The notes under the pieces are model-generated. The model made no database searches and was not told where the DNA came from. It saw only the letters and a program-made list of their open reading frames with translations. From positions 1-64,000 of the forward strand of contig JARKNW010000071.1 of assembly GCA_029976075.1 (NCBI GenBank): a DNA stretch of 64,000 nucleotides, read 5' to 3'. The position numbers were made by a program, and so were the translations under genes. This DNA comes from Pleomorphomonas sp. (lineage in GTDB: Bacteria; Pseudomonadota; Alphaproteobacteria; Rhizobiales; Pleomorphomonadaceae). Positions 1 to 8,957 of this stretch are shown piece after piece (the first letter of the stretch is position 1; each line of letters begins with the position of its first letter).

Positions 1-18
1 CTAGAGTATCCGTGTTGA

Positions 19-957
19 TCAAGGGGATTTTAGCTGCCACTTCCGACCGGCACCAAGAAGGGCGTTGGCGAGAACGATGAGCTTGCGCATGATCGCGGTG
101 ATAGCGATCTTTGCCGGCTTTCCTGCGGCGAGAAACTGATCGTATTTGGCCTTTAGGTCGGGATTGAAGCGGATCGCGACGAGGGCTGGCATGTAGAGAG
201 CTTGGCGGAGGTTGGCCCGGCCGCCGCGAATGAAGGCGCGTCCGGTCCAATGTCCGGACTGACGCGCGACTGGCGCGAGGCCGGCCAGACTTGCGGCCTG
301 GCCTGGCTCCAGACTTCCCAACTCCGGCATTTCGATCAGCAGGGCGAAGGCGGTGATCTTCGAGATTCCCGGAATGCTGGTCACGATGGCGAACCGCTCG
401 GCGAGGTCGGCATCGGCTTTGATGATCTGGCTGATTTCCGCCTCGATCGCCACGATCTGGCGCTCGATTTGTTCGAGACGCTGTGTGTTATGGCGCTTCA
501 GAAGTGACATGGTCAGCGTCTTGGCGCGGTTCCTGGCGGCGGTGCGGTCTTTCACCAAGGCTTCGCGAGCAAGGTGAAGCTCCTTAAGTTCGAGCAAAAC
601 CTCGCTTCTAGCCGGACGCGTCTCCAGCTCCAGCACTGCGCCCATGCGCGCCAGCATCGCCGCATCGAGCCGGTCAGTCTTGGCGAGCTTGCCGGTTGCC
701 TCCGCAAAGCGGCGCGCTTGCCGCGGATTGACCTTGGCGAAAGGAATGTCGGCGGCACCCAATGCACGCTCCAACGCCCGGTGATAGGGGCCGGTCGGTT
801 CGAAGACGATGCGCTCAACAGGCGCCTGCGCCAGCCATTTGATCAGCGCCTTGTGGCCGCGTTTGTCGTTGGCGAAGCGCTGGCTTGCGCCGTCGGTCAG
901 CCGGTGAACATCGAGATGGTCTTTTGAGACATCGACGCCGATGGTATCATTCTTCAT
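19..957 (-). CDS. IS110 family DEDD transposase/recombinase
   Basis: Recombinase of 312 aa that moves the element through a RuvC-like DEDD site plus a serine. The N-terminal RuvC-like domain shows D9 (in GVDVSKD), E53 (in VFEPTG), D95 and D98 (in KTDRLDA), with the same spacing as characterised IS110 proteins. The C-terminal Transposase_20 domain has SIPGIS near residue 194 and QSGHWTGR with candidate nucleophile S234. The ATG at 957 is preferred because AGAGG lies about 10 nt upstream; in-frame ATGs at 966 and 981 are alternatives. The reading frame is intact, so the enzyme may be active. The partner RNA would come from the non-coding stretch just upstream. The family assignment is secure; activity is inferred. 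Confidence 0.93.
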   Translation of the reverse strand: MKNDTIGVDVSKDHLDVHRLTDGASQRFANDKRGHKALIKWLAQAPVERIVFEPTGPYHRALERALGAADIPFAKVNPRQARRFAEATGKLAKTDRLDAAMLARMGAVLELETRPARSEVLLELKELHLAREALVKDRTAARNRAKTLTMSLLKRHNTQRLEQIERQIVAIEAEISQIIKADADLAERFAIVTSIPGISKITAFALLIEMPELGSLEPGQAASLAGLAPVARQSGHWTGRAFIRGGRANLRQALYMPALVAIRFNPDLKAKYDQFLAAGKPAKIAITAIMRKLIVLANALLGAGRKWQLKSP

Positions 958-1215
958 CTTTTCCATGCCTCTGCTTGTCATCCGGGGCTCTCCCCCGGGT
1001 ATCCGTTCAGGCCAAAGGAAAAGACGAGGGCGATCAAACTCTAGCTCGGCCCATCAAACGGTCAGCACTCTCACGATCCGACCCTCGCCGCTGACGAGAG
1101 GGCTGCCACCCTCTCCCAGCGGTCCTTTTTGCCCCAGCGGCGCAGAAAGTCATAAGACAAGCAATTTCAGCAAAGGTAGGAACCGGCTTTGCGTCCGAAA
1201 TTGCGAGGAACCGCT
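958..1215 (-). ncRNA. candidate IS110 bridge-RNA region (non-coding end)
   Basis: This non-coding stretch lies directly upstream of the transposase start, where IS110-group elements encode a structured bridge RNA that pairs with target and donor DNA. Two strong hairpins are visible: CCGGGG/CCCCGG at 982-987 and 993-998 with a 5-nt loop, and a two-part stem at 1088-1122 (CCGCTG/CAGCGG outside, GAGAGGG/CCCTCTC inside). A T5 run on the plus strand follows the second hairpin, so it could also act as a plus-strand terminator that insulates the element. The guide loops could not be matched to flanks because the left flank is outside the window. Confidence 0.4.
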
Positions 1216-1349
1216 CTAGGTATTGGCCCTTGTGGACCGATCTCGCGGAGAGTTTTCGTCTGCCCGACAATGGCCGAAATCAATTCTCAATCTATGAACG
1301 CTTCGAGGCACTTGGACGACCTTCTTGGCGCACGAATTGTTTCGATTCA

Positions 1350-1364
1350 TTCAAAGCGCTTTTA
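1350..1364. promoter_or_regulatory. LacI-type operator 1 (upstream copy)
   Basis: TTCAAAGCGCTTTTA contains the perfect palindrome AAAGCGCTTT (1353-1362) with the central CG typical of LacI-family operators. It is the exact reverse complement of a second copy at 1450-1464; the centres are 99 bp apart. Two sites at this spacing suggest looping by a tetrameric repressor. No LacI-family gene is in the window. Confidence 0.6.
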
Positions 1365-1435
1365 TTGTTTTACGTTCCGAAATATATCCTCAAGAACAAC
1401 AGATTAGCCGATGGGATCACACGACAGGGCGACTC

Positions 1436-1465
1436 TTGACAAGCAGCATTAAAAGCGCTTTGAAT
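1436..1465 (+). promoter_or_regulatory. promoter with overlapping LacI-type operator 2
   Basis: A TTGACA -35 box (1436-1441) precedes TTGAAT (1460-1465) by 18 bp, or TTTGAA (1459-1464) by 17 bp. The second operator copy, TAAAAGCGCTTTGAA (1450-1464), overlaps the -10, so a bound repressor would block transcription of the ThuA-like gene 120 bp downstream. The -35 match is perfect; the -10 is imperfect. From 1220 to 1435 I see no gene, only the upstream operator. Confidence 0.55.
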
Positions 1466-1586
1466 GCCGTGGGAGCAAGATGCTGCGTCTCGTCCTGATG
1501 CTGCCTGGGGAGGACTGGCGAGCCAGGCCTTGCTTCGGAGCCGGCAAATAGGATTAGCCGCCCCGCTCATCCCGAGGAGGATTCCC

Positions 1587-2372
1587 ATGACCATCCGCGC
1601 TACAGTCTTCGGCGAAAATGTTCACGAGCAGACCAGCCAGGTCGTGCACGACCTCTATCCCAACGGCATGCATGCAGCCATTGCCGATGCCCTCAACGTA
1701 GATCCGGCCATCGAAGCAAGCTGGGTGACATTGCAGATGCCCGAGCACGGGCTGACGGTCGAGAAGCTGGCGGCCACCGACGTGCTCCTGTGGTGGGGCC
1801 ATGCCGCCCATGGCGAAGTCAAGGACGAGATCGTCGAGCGCGTCGCCAAGCGCGTCTGGGAGGGCATGGGGTTGCTCGTTCTCCATTCCGGGCACTTCTC
1901 GAAGATCTTCAAGCGGCTGATGGGAACGCCCTGTGCGCTCAAGTGGCGCGAGGCGGGCGAGCGCGAGCGTCTCTGGGTCATCAACCGCAATCATCCGATC
2001 GCCGCCGGTTTGCCGGAGAAGATCGAACTCGACATGGAAGAGATGTACGGCGAGCCTTTCTCGGTGCCCGAGCCGGATGAGACCGTGTTCATCTCCTGGT
2101 TCCAGGGCGGCGAAGTGTTTCGCTCCGGCCTCTGCTACAAGCGCGGCGCCGGCAAGATCTTCTACTTCCGCCCCGGGCACGAGGCCTATCCCACCTATCA
2201 CGACGAGAATGTGCTGACGGTGCTGCGCAACGCCGTGAAATGGGCTTACAACCCCGGCCCCGCCTGGACGGCGATTACCGACGCCCCCAACGTGCCCGTC
2301 GACAAGGCGCTGGAGCCCATCAAGGAACGCGGCCTGACCATCCACGCCAAGGGCGCTCCTGGCCTTCGCTGA
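1587..2372 (+). CDS. ThuA-like (trehalose utilization) domain protein
   Basis: A 261-aa cytoplasmic protein with a single ThuA domain, a glutamine-amidotransferase-like fold. In rhizobia ThuA acts with the oxidoreductase ThuB in catabolism of trehalose and related disaccharides through 3-keto intermediates; the substrate here is unknown. Visible family blocks are [12 protein letters not shown] near residue 70, [15 protein letters not shown] near 95 and [11 protein letters not shown] near 205. The start is the ATG at 1587, with GAGGAGG at 1574-1580; an in-frame extension back to 1464 has no ribosome site and would cross the promoter. A Gfo/Idh/MocA dehydrogenase follows 75 bp downstream, the usual ThuA-ThuB pairing. 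Two LacI-type operators upstream suggest sugar-inducible control. Confidence 0.85.
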   Translation: MTIRATVFGENVHEQTSQVVHDLYPNGMHAAIADALNVDPAIEASWVTLQMPEHGLTVEKLAATDVLLWWGHAAHGEVKDEIVERVAKRVWEGMGLLVLHSGHFSKIFKRLMGTPCALKWREAGERERLWVINRNHPIAAGLPEKIELDMEEMYGEPFSVPEPDETVFISWFQGGEVFRSGLCYKRGAGKIFYFRPGHEAYPTYHDENVLTVLRNAVKWAYNPGPAWTAITDAPNVPVDKALEPIKERGLTIHAKGAPGLR

Positions 2373-2380
2373 GTATTTCC

Positions 2381-2412
2381 AAGCGGCCGGCGACCTTCCG
2401 CTGGCCGTTTCT
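2381..2412 (+). terminator. hairpin between the ThuA-like gene and the dehydrogenase
   Basis: A 12-bp stem with G-T wobbles (AAGCGGCCGGCG at 2381-2392 with CGCTGGCCGTTT at 2399-2410, 6-nt loop), followed by a short pyrimidine-rich run. The T tract is weak, so it probably attenuates or stabilises mRNA between two co-transcribed genes rather than ending the unit. Confidence 0.4.
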
Positions 2413-2447
2413 CTATTCTCGCCCTCTTCCTCCACGGACCCTCCAAC

Positions 2448-3500
2448 ATGCGCCTTATCATAGTCGGCACCGGCAGCATGGCCCATCACCATGCCCAGCA
2501 TTTCGCCCAGATCCGCGGCGTCAAGATCGTCGGCTGCGTTGATGTTTTCCCCGAACGGGCCACCGCCTTCGCCAAGGAATTCAACATTCCCAGAACGTTC
2601 GCGACGGTCGAGGACGCCATCGTCTGGGGCACGTTCGACTCGGCGGCCAATGTGACCACCGATCTGGCCCACTATCCCACGACCATGGCGCTGATTACCG
2701 CCGGCAAGCATGTACTCTGCGAAAAGCCGCTGGCGACCAACTATGCTCATGCTCTCGAGATGACCGAGACCGCCGAGAAGGAAGGCGTCGTGGGCATGGT
2801 GAACCTCAGCTATCGGAATGTTCCCGAGATTCACAAGATGCACCAGATGGTCACTTCGGGTGTCATCGGTGACGTCAAGCATGTGGAAGCGAGCTATCTG
2901 CAGAGCTGGCTCACCGGCACGCACTGGGGCGACTGGCGTACCGAGAGCCGATGGCTATGGCGCCTGTCGGAAAACCATGGCTCCAAGGGTGTCATCGGGG
3001 ACGTCGGGATTCATATCCTCGATTTCGCCTCCTTCGGTGCCGGCACCGACGTGACCCGGCTGTTTGGACGCCTCAAGACGTTCCACAAGGCGCCCGACGA
3101 CAAGATCGGCGAGTACACGCTCGACGCCAATGACAGCTTCGCCGGCACTCTGGAGTTCGAGAACGGTGCCATCGGTGTCATCCACGCTTCGCGTTTTGCC
3201 ACCGGCTATGCCAATACGCTGCGCGTCCGCGTTTTCGGTGACAAGGGTGCGCTGGAAATCCAGAACGGCTCCGACGGGACCTGGCTGCGCGTCTGCAAAA
3301 GCGCAAAGGACATCAACAGCCAGACTTGGCGCCCGGTCACAGCCAAGCCAGTGCCGATGAACTACAAGCGTTTCTTCGACGCCGTAAAGGCCGGAAAGAC
3401 GTCGGAACCAAGCTTCCGTCGGGCCGCCGAGTTGCAGCGTATTCTCGACGCGTCATTCGAGACGGAAAGACTGAGAACCGAACTGACTGTTGCTGGCTGA
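2448..3500 (+). CDS. Gfo/Idh/MocA family oxidoreductase (ThuB-like)
   Basis: A 350-aa NAD(P)-dependent dehydrogenase. The N-terminal Rossmann fold begins with IIVGTGSMAHHHAQ (residues 4-17), and the family motif CEKPLATN lies near residue 93. The C-terminal part is the usual substrate-binding alpha/beta domain, with GDVGIHILDFASF near residue 184 supplying the Asp and His normally found at the active site. Enzymes of this family oxidise sugars, inositols or their keto forms. The neighbouring ThuA-like gene suggests a role equivalent to ThuB in making 3-keto sugars, but no transporter or regulator accompanies the pair here. The ATG at 2448 lies 75 bp after the ThuA stop, with only a weak ribosome site. 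Exact substrate unknown. Confidence 0.88.
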   Translation: MRLIIVGTGSMAHHHAQHFAQIRGVKIVGCVDVFPERATAFAKEFNIPRTFATVEDAIVWGTFDSAANVTTDLAHYPTTMALITAGKHVLCEKPLATNYAHALEMTETAEKEGVVGMVNLSYRNVPEIHKMHQMVTSGVIGDVKHVEASYLQSWLTGTHWGDWRTESRWLWRLSENHGSKGVIGDVGIHILDFASFGAGTDVTRLFGRLKTFHKAPDDKIGEYTLDANDSFAGTLEFENGAIGVIHASRFATGYANTLRVRVFGDKGALEIQNGSDGTWLRVCKSAKDINSQTWRPVTAKPVPMNYKRFFDAVKAGKTSEPSFRRAAELQRILDASFETERLRTELTVAG

Positions 3501-3654
3501 ATAGCCCCGACGAGCATTTTCTGAAATGCCGCGGGATGCAAAATCCGGTGGCCTTTCATTTTGGTTGCTCCGTCGGAACATCGCACCACTACGATATTTA
3601 TCCGGCTTATTAATGTTCTCATGCGCCGTCATAATTGACAGGTGCAGCCGCGCA

Positions 3655-3692
3655 AAAGCAAAAAAGCCGGCGACCTCACGATCGCCGGCTTT
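3655..3692 (-). terminator. intrinsic terminator of pta (bidirectional)
   Basis: The stem is AAAGCCGGCGA (3663-3673) with TCGCCGGCTTT (3682-3692) and an 8-nt loop. On the minus strand it is followed by a T-rich run, ending ackA-pta transcription. On the plus strand it may also stop read-through from the dehydrogenase gene. The 217-bp gap 3501-3717 holds no other feature I can support. Confidence 0.85.
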
Positions 3693-3717
3693 CGTCATAG
3701 AGTTCTTTGCCGCAGCC

Positions 3718-5835
3718 TCACTCGGCCGCAGCCGCCTGAGCTGGGCGCTCGCTCTGCCCCACCTGAATGGCGGTCAACGCGATGGTGTAGACGATGTCGT
3801 CGACGAGTGCGCCGCGCGACAGATCGTTCACCGGCTTGCGGAGCCCCTGCAGCATCGGACCGACCGACACGACGTTGGCCGAGCGCTGCACGGCCTTGTA
3901 GGTCGTGTTGCCTGTGTTGAGGTCCGGGAAGACGAAGACGTTGGCATGACCTGCCACCGGCGAGCCGGGCGCCTTCTGCTTGCCAACGCTCTCGACCGAG
4001 GCGGCGTCATACTGGATCGGACCGTCGACGAGGAGATCGGGACGAAGCTCCATCACCTTCAGCGTGGCGGCACGCACCTTGTCGACATCGCTACCCGTGC
4101 CGGAAGTGCCGGTCGAATAGGAGATCATGGCAACGCGCGGGTCGATGCCGAAGGAGCGGGCGCTGTCGGCCGACTGGCAGGCGATCTCGGCGAGTTCGTC
4201 GGCCGACGGATCGGGGTTGATGGCGCAGTCGCCATAGACCAGCACCTGGTCGGGCATCAGCATGAAGAACACGCTGGAGACGATCGAGTTGCCCGGAGCA
4301 GTCTTGATGAGCTGCAGTGCCGGACGCACCGTCGAAGCGGTGGTGTGGACGGCACCAGAGACCAGACCGTCCACATGCCCCATGGCCAGCATCATGGTGG
4401 CGAGCACCACGTTGTCCTCGAGCTGAGCCTCGGCCTGCGGCGGGGTCAGACCCTTCGACTTGCGCAGTTCGACCATAGGGGCGACGTAGTTGGCGCGCAC
4501 CTTGGCCGGATCGAGGATTTCCAGCTCCGGCGGCAGCTCGACGCCGTGCATGGTCGCAACATCCTTGATCGCCTTGGGATCGCCGACCAGCACGCAACGA
4601 GCGATGCGCTTCTGCGTGCAGATGACCGCTGCCTTGATCGTGCGCGGCTCGTCGCCCTCCGGAAGCACGATGCGGCGATTGGCGGCACGCGCTTCCTGGA
4701 TCATGCGGTGGCGGAACATCGGCGGCGTCATCAGACCGCCGTTGGAACGCGCCGTCGCCGGGGCGAGCGGAGAAAGGTCGATGTGATCGGCCACGTGCTC
4801 GAGCAGCTTCTCCATGCGCTCGGCGTCCTCGTGACGAACGCGACGGTCCATCGAATTGAGGCGGACAGCCACGTCATAGGTCTGCAGCTCGGTGGTGAGC
4901 ACCGGCAGGTCGCCGAAGCGAGGCGACAGGAACTCGGAGATCGACGGCGCCATCGGCTCGTCGCAGGTGAGCAGAAGGCCGGCGATCGGCATGCCAGAGG
5001 ACCGGGCCAAGGTCGTGGTGATGATGATGTCGGACCGATCGCCAGGAGTGACAACCAGCGTGCCGGGCTTCAGCGCCTTCACCACCTTGTCGGGGCTGCG
5101 GGCGCCGATGACGATTTCGCCGACACGCGCCTTCTTGATATCGCCGGGCCGCAGGATGCCGAACCCCAGATCAGAGGCAACGTCCACGAGGCGCGGAGCA
5201 TTGAGGGCGGGCTCGTCGGAAGTGACGGCGAGAACGGGGACGCCGATGTTCGCCGCCGCCAGTGCCTTGGCGAACTCGTCCGCCTTGACGTCACCGCCGC
5301 GAGCACGACCGACGATCAGGCCGGCAAAGGGCCGCCCTTCGGCAAGGAAGCGGTGCTGGGCGTCGGCCAGATCGCCGACGATGGACTTCACCGTGGCATC
5401 GAGGCCAGGAACCACCGGGATGATCTCGGCGGACAGCGACCGCCCCATGGCGATATCGAGGTCGATGGTCAGCGGATGGGTGGTCGAGGGCAGGAGCCCC
5501 TCGACGATGACGATGGAGCGGCTGCCGCGCGCTTCCTCGACCAGTTCGACGATCTCTTCGAGCAGGGTGAAGAGATTGCCCGTCCGGATCATCTCCTCGG
5601 CCCGCTCGGCGGGGATCGGGTCGGGAGTGTTGAGGCCGAGCAGCGTGCGGGCGAAATGCACCGAACGGTCGAGCCCATCGGGATAAGCCTCGGGATCAGC
5701 CACTGGCTTGGCGAAGCCGACGTCGTAGCCTTCACGCTGGAAGGCGCGGACGAGGCCAAGCGCCACCGAGGAAATGCCTTGCTGGCTCGAAGTCGGAGCC
5801 AGGAAGAACGTACGGTAAGAGGGTTTCGGGGTCAT
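3718..5835 (-). CDS. pta: phosphate acetyltransferase
   Basis: A 705-aa enzyme that interconverts acetyl-CoA plus phosphate with acetyl phosphate plus CoA, in the cytoplasm. It has the long enterobacterial-type architecture: an N-terminal BioD-like P-loop-fold domain with a degenerate loop (LAPTSSQQGISS near residue 10), a central DRTGG-type domain, and a C-terminal PTA_PTB catalytic domain with VSGAVHTTASTVRPAL and ISYSTGTSGTG. The length matches E. coli Pta (about 714 aa). The ATG at 5835 was chosen because AAGG precedes it and because an in-frame ATG at 5904 would overlap ackA. It starts 19 bp after the ackA stop, so ackA-pta form an operon ending at the hairpin at 3655-3692. Confidence 0.97.
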   Translation of the reverse strand: MTPKPSYRTFFLAPTSSQQGISSVALGLVRAFQREGYDVGFAKPVADPEAYPDGLDRSVHFARTLLGLNTPDPIPAERAEEMIRTGNLFTLLEEIVELVEEARGSRSIVIVEGLLPSTTHPLTIDLDIAMGRSLSAEIIPVVPGLDATVKSIVGDLADAQHRFLAEGRPFAGLIVGRARGGDVKADEFAKALAAANIGVPVLAVTSDEPALNAPRLVDVASDLGFGILRPGDIKKARVGEIVIGARSPDKVVKALKPGTLVVTPGDRSDIIITTTLARSSGMPIAGLLLTCDEPMAPSISEFLSPRFGDLPVLTTELQTYDVAVRLNSMDRRVRHEDAERMEKLLEHVADHIDLSPLAPATARSNGGLMTPPMFRHRMIQEARAANRRIVLPEGDEPRTIKAAVICTQKRIARCVLVGDPKAIKDVATMHGVELPPELEILDPAKVRANYVAPMVELRKSKGLTPPQAEAQLEDNVVLATMMLAMGHVDGLVSGAVHTTASTVRPALQLIKTAPGNSIVSSVFFMLMPDQVLVYGDCAINPDPSADELAEIACQSADSARSFGIDPRVAMISYSTGTSGTGSDVDKVRAATLKVMELRPDLLVDGPIQYDAASVESVGKQKAPGSPVAGHANVFVFPDLNTGNTTYKAVQRSANVVSVGPMLQGLRKPVNDLSRGALVDDIVYTIALTAIQVGQSERPAQAAAAE

Positions 5836-5854
5836 AGCCTTCGTCCCTTTCGCA

Positions 5855-7066
5855 TCAGGCTTGGGCAGGCAGGAGACCGGCGAGGCGAGCCGTATCTTCG
5901 GCAATCACACGTTCTTCGTCGGTCGGAATGACGATGGCCACCGGCTTCTTCGACCGCGACACGATGCCGCTCTTGCCGCCGAAGATGGTGGCATTGGCTT
6001 CCTCATCGAGATCGAGGCCGAGAGCCGACAGGCGCTTCAGCGTCTTGGCCCGGATATAGGCGGAGTTCTCGCCGATGCCGCCGGTGAAGGCCACGGCATC
6101 GAGGCGCGGCAGAGCAGCCGTCAGTGCGCCGATATAGCGGCAAAGACGGAAGACGAACACGTCGAGCGTTTCTTCGGCCTGATGGTTGCCGGCCTGGGCC
6201 GCTTCGGTGAGCGTGCGGCAGTCGTTGGAGAGCTCCGACAAACCGAGGAGACCGCTCTCGCGGTTGACCATCTTTTCGAGTCCGTCGACGTCAAGGCCGG
6301 TCTTCTTGGCGATGTAGGCGAGAGCGCCGTAGTCGACGTCACCGGTACGTGTTCCCATGACGAGACCTTCGAGCGGGGTCAGGCCCATCGAGGTGTCGAC
6401 GCACTTGCCGTTGAGGACGGCGGTCGCGGACGAACCATTGCCGAGATGGCAGACGACGACGCCGCTGTCGTTCGGATCGAGACCGAGCATACGGATGGCT
6501 TCGCCGGAAACGTAGCGGTGCGACGTGCCGTGGGCACCGTAACGGCGGACGCCAAGGTCACGGTAATACTTGCGCGGCAGGGCGTAGAGGAAAGCCTCCG
6601 GCTTCATGGTCTGGTGGAAGGCGGTATCAAACACGGCCACCTGCTTCAGCGCCGGGAAGGCGTGCACGGCAGCGCGCATGCCGATCGCATGAGCCGGGTT
6701 GTGCAGCGGCGCGAAAGGACAGGTTCCGATTTCCTCGATCATGGCATCGCCGGTGAGGATGCGGCTCTCGGTGAACTGCTCGCCACCGTTGACCACGCGG
6801 TGACCGACGGCGGCCACGCGCTCGAACCAGCCATGCGCCTTCAGGAAGCCCATCAGCGCATCGACGGCGCCCTGGTGGTTGGTCGGCGTCAAGGCGGCCT
6901 TGTTCTTGGTGCCGTCGACGTCAAAACGGATCGAGGCGTCGCTCTGGCCAAGGCGCTCGGCCAGGCCGGAAGCCAGCGGCTTGCGTTCGCCGACCGGGTA
7001 AATGGCGAACTTCAGCGACGAAGAGCCGCTGTTGATGACCAGGATCAGGGGGGAGGATGTCGACAT
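5855..7066 (-). CDS. ackA: acetate kinase
   Basis: A 403-aa ASKHA-fold kinase that converts acetyl phosphate plus ADP to acetate plus ATP, or the reverse. Visible motifs are NSGSSSLKFAIY near residue 12 (acetate and phosphate site), HRVVNGGEQF, DTAFHQTM, the adenine-binding-side segment HLGNGSSATA, GLTPLEGLVMGTRTGDVD with the conserved Arg and Asp, and FTGGIGENS near the C-terminus. The length equals the family norm. The ATG at 7066 gives an N-terminus that aligns directly with other AckA proteins; an in-frame ATG at 7132 would add a tail not seen in the family. It is first in the ackA-pta operon, with a promoter about 190 bp upstream. Confidence 0.97.
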   Translation of the reverse strand: MSTSSPLILVINSGSSSLKFAIYPVGERKPLASGLAERLGQSDASIRFDVDGTKNKAALTPTNHQGAVDALMGFLKAHGWFERVAAVGHRVVNGGEQFTESRILTGDAMIEEIGTCPFAPLHNPAHAIGMRAAVHAFPALKQVAVFDTAFHQTMKPEAFLYALPRKYYRDLGVRRYGAHGTSHRYVSGEAIRMLGLDPNDSGVVVCHLGNGSSATAVLNGKCVDTSMGLTPLEGLVMGTRTGDVDYGALAYIAKKTGLDVDGLEKMVNRESGLLGLSELSNDCRTLTEAAQAGNHQAEETLDVFVFRLCRYIGALTAALPRLDAVAFTGGIGENSAYIRAKTLKRLSALGLDLDEEANATIFGGKSGIVSRSKKPVAIVIPTDEERVIAEDTARLAGLLPAQA

Positions 7067-7254
7067 CAGCGATACTCTATCGATTCTCGTTGGATTGACC
7101 GAGGATACGGCGAGCGGCAGCGCCCCCGTCATACCTAATCTCGTGGATTTGCGGCGAATATCCGAGATCGGGTGGATTTGGTATGCGGCCCACCCCGTAC
7201 CGAACTCAGGGCCATGAACGCGAAGGAAACGCCGTCGACACTAGCGCAATCCGA

Positions 7255-7283
7255 TTTATATTTTCTTTTCATGACTTTAACAA
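7255..7283 (-). promoter_or_regulatory. candidate ackA-pta promoter
   Basis: On the minus strand TTGTTA (7283-7278) and TATAAA (7260-7255) are separated by exactly 17 bp, in a locally A+T-rich patch unlike its surroundings. This predicts a 5' leader of about 180 nt for ackA. Otherwise the 348-bp gap 7067-7414 between the aminopeptidase gene and ackA shows no gene. Confidence 0.55.
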
Positions 7284-7414
7284 AAACTGTCGTCCGCGTT
7301 TCCGGAATAGCTCGAACAAGAGCAATGCGCATGACGCAGACGAGCCGCCCGGCAACGGCATAAGTGCGCGCCGCCGAACAGCTTTTTTCTCATCGCCTGT
7401 CTTCGGATCGCCGG

Positions 7415-8791
<1,377 letters not shown>

Positions 8792-8872
8792 GACGGCAAA
8801 CTCCGGTTGGCATTTTCCCGAATGTAGAGAGGCGGAAGGGCGGCGGCAAGGCGAGGATGGTCGGCCCGCGAT

Positions 8873-8888
8873 GGCCGGTTAACCGGCC
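8873..8888. repeat. 16-bp perfect palindrome in a divergent promoter region
   Basis: GGCCGGTTAACCGGCC lies between the divergently transcribed aminopeptidase and TadD-like genes. Its core CGGTTAACCG recurs at 15984-15993, again between divergent genes. It may be a regulator binding site; identity unknown. Confidence 0.5.
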
Positions 8889-8957
8889 GTTAGGGTTAAC
8901 AGATTACGAAGAGAGCATCCGAGGCGGTCCTGCCGCCCGCTCATCACGGTAAGATCA

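Larger units (their letters stand above)
1..1219 (-). mobile_element. IS110-family insertion sequence, approximate limits
   Basis: An IS110-type transposase gene with about 260 bp of non-coding sequence upstream of it and only about 18 bp downstream. IS110 elements normally lack terminal inverted repeats, and none are visible here. A CTAG tetranucleotide occurs at 1-4 and again at 1216-1219; if these mark the recombination core, the unit is about 1.2 kb, which fits the family. The limits are inferred because the left flank lies outside the window. The long non-coding end upstream of the transposase start is where IS110-group elements encode their bridge RNA. Confidence 0.5.

Noticed and set aside
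1088-1130. Hairpin plus T5 read as an ordinary plus-strand terminator
   Set aside because: No plus-strand gene ends there; a place in the IS110 non-coding RNA is the better explanation, though insulation of the element is possible.
1554-2924. 456-aa minus-strand frame across the ThuA-like and dehydrogenase genes
   Set aside because: Spans two real genes and their gap on the opposite strand; antisense codon bias only.
3526-5931. 801-aa open frame on the plus strand opposite pta
   Set aside because: Antisense of a clear pta gene, with composition (His/Arg/Asp/Gly-rich) typical of high-GC antisense frames; no family motifs.
5861-7138. 425-aa open frame opposite ackA
   Set aside because: Mirror frame of ackA; no domain signature or ribosome site.
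8879-8900. Pair of TTAAC elements resembling a CtrA site upstream of the TadD-like gene
   Set aside because: The spacer is 13 bp rather than 7, so it does not fit the CtrA consensus.
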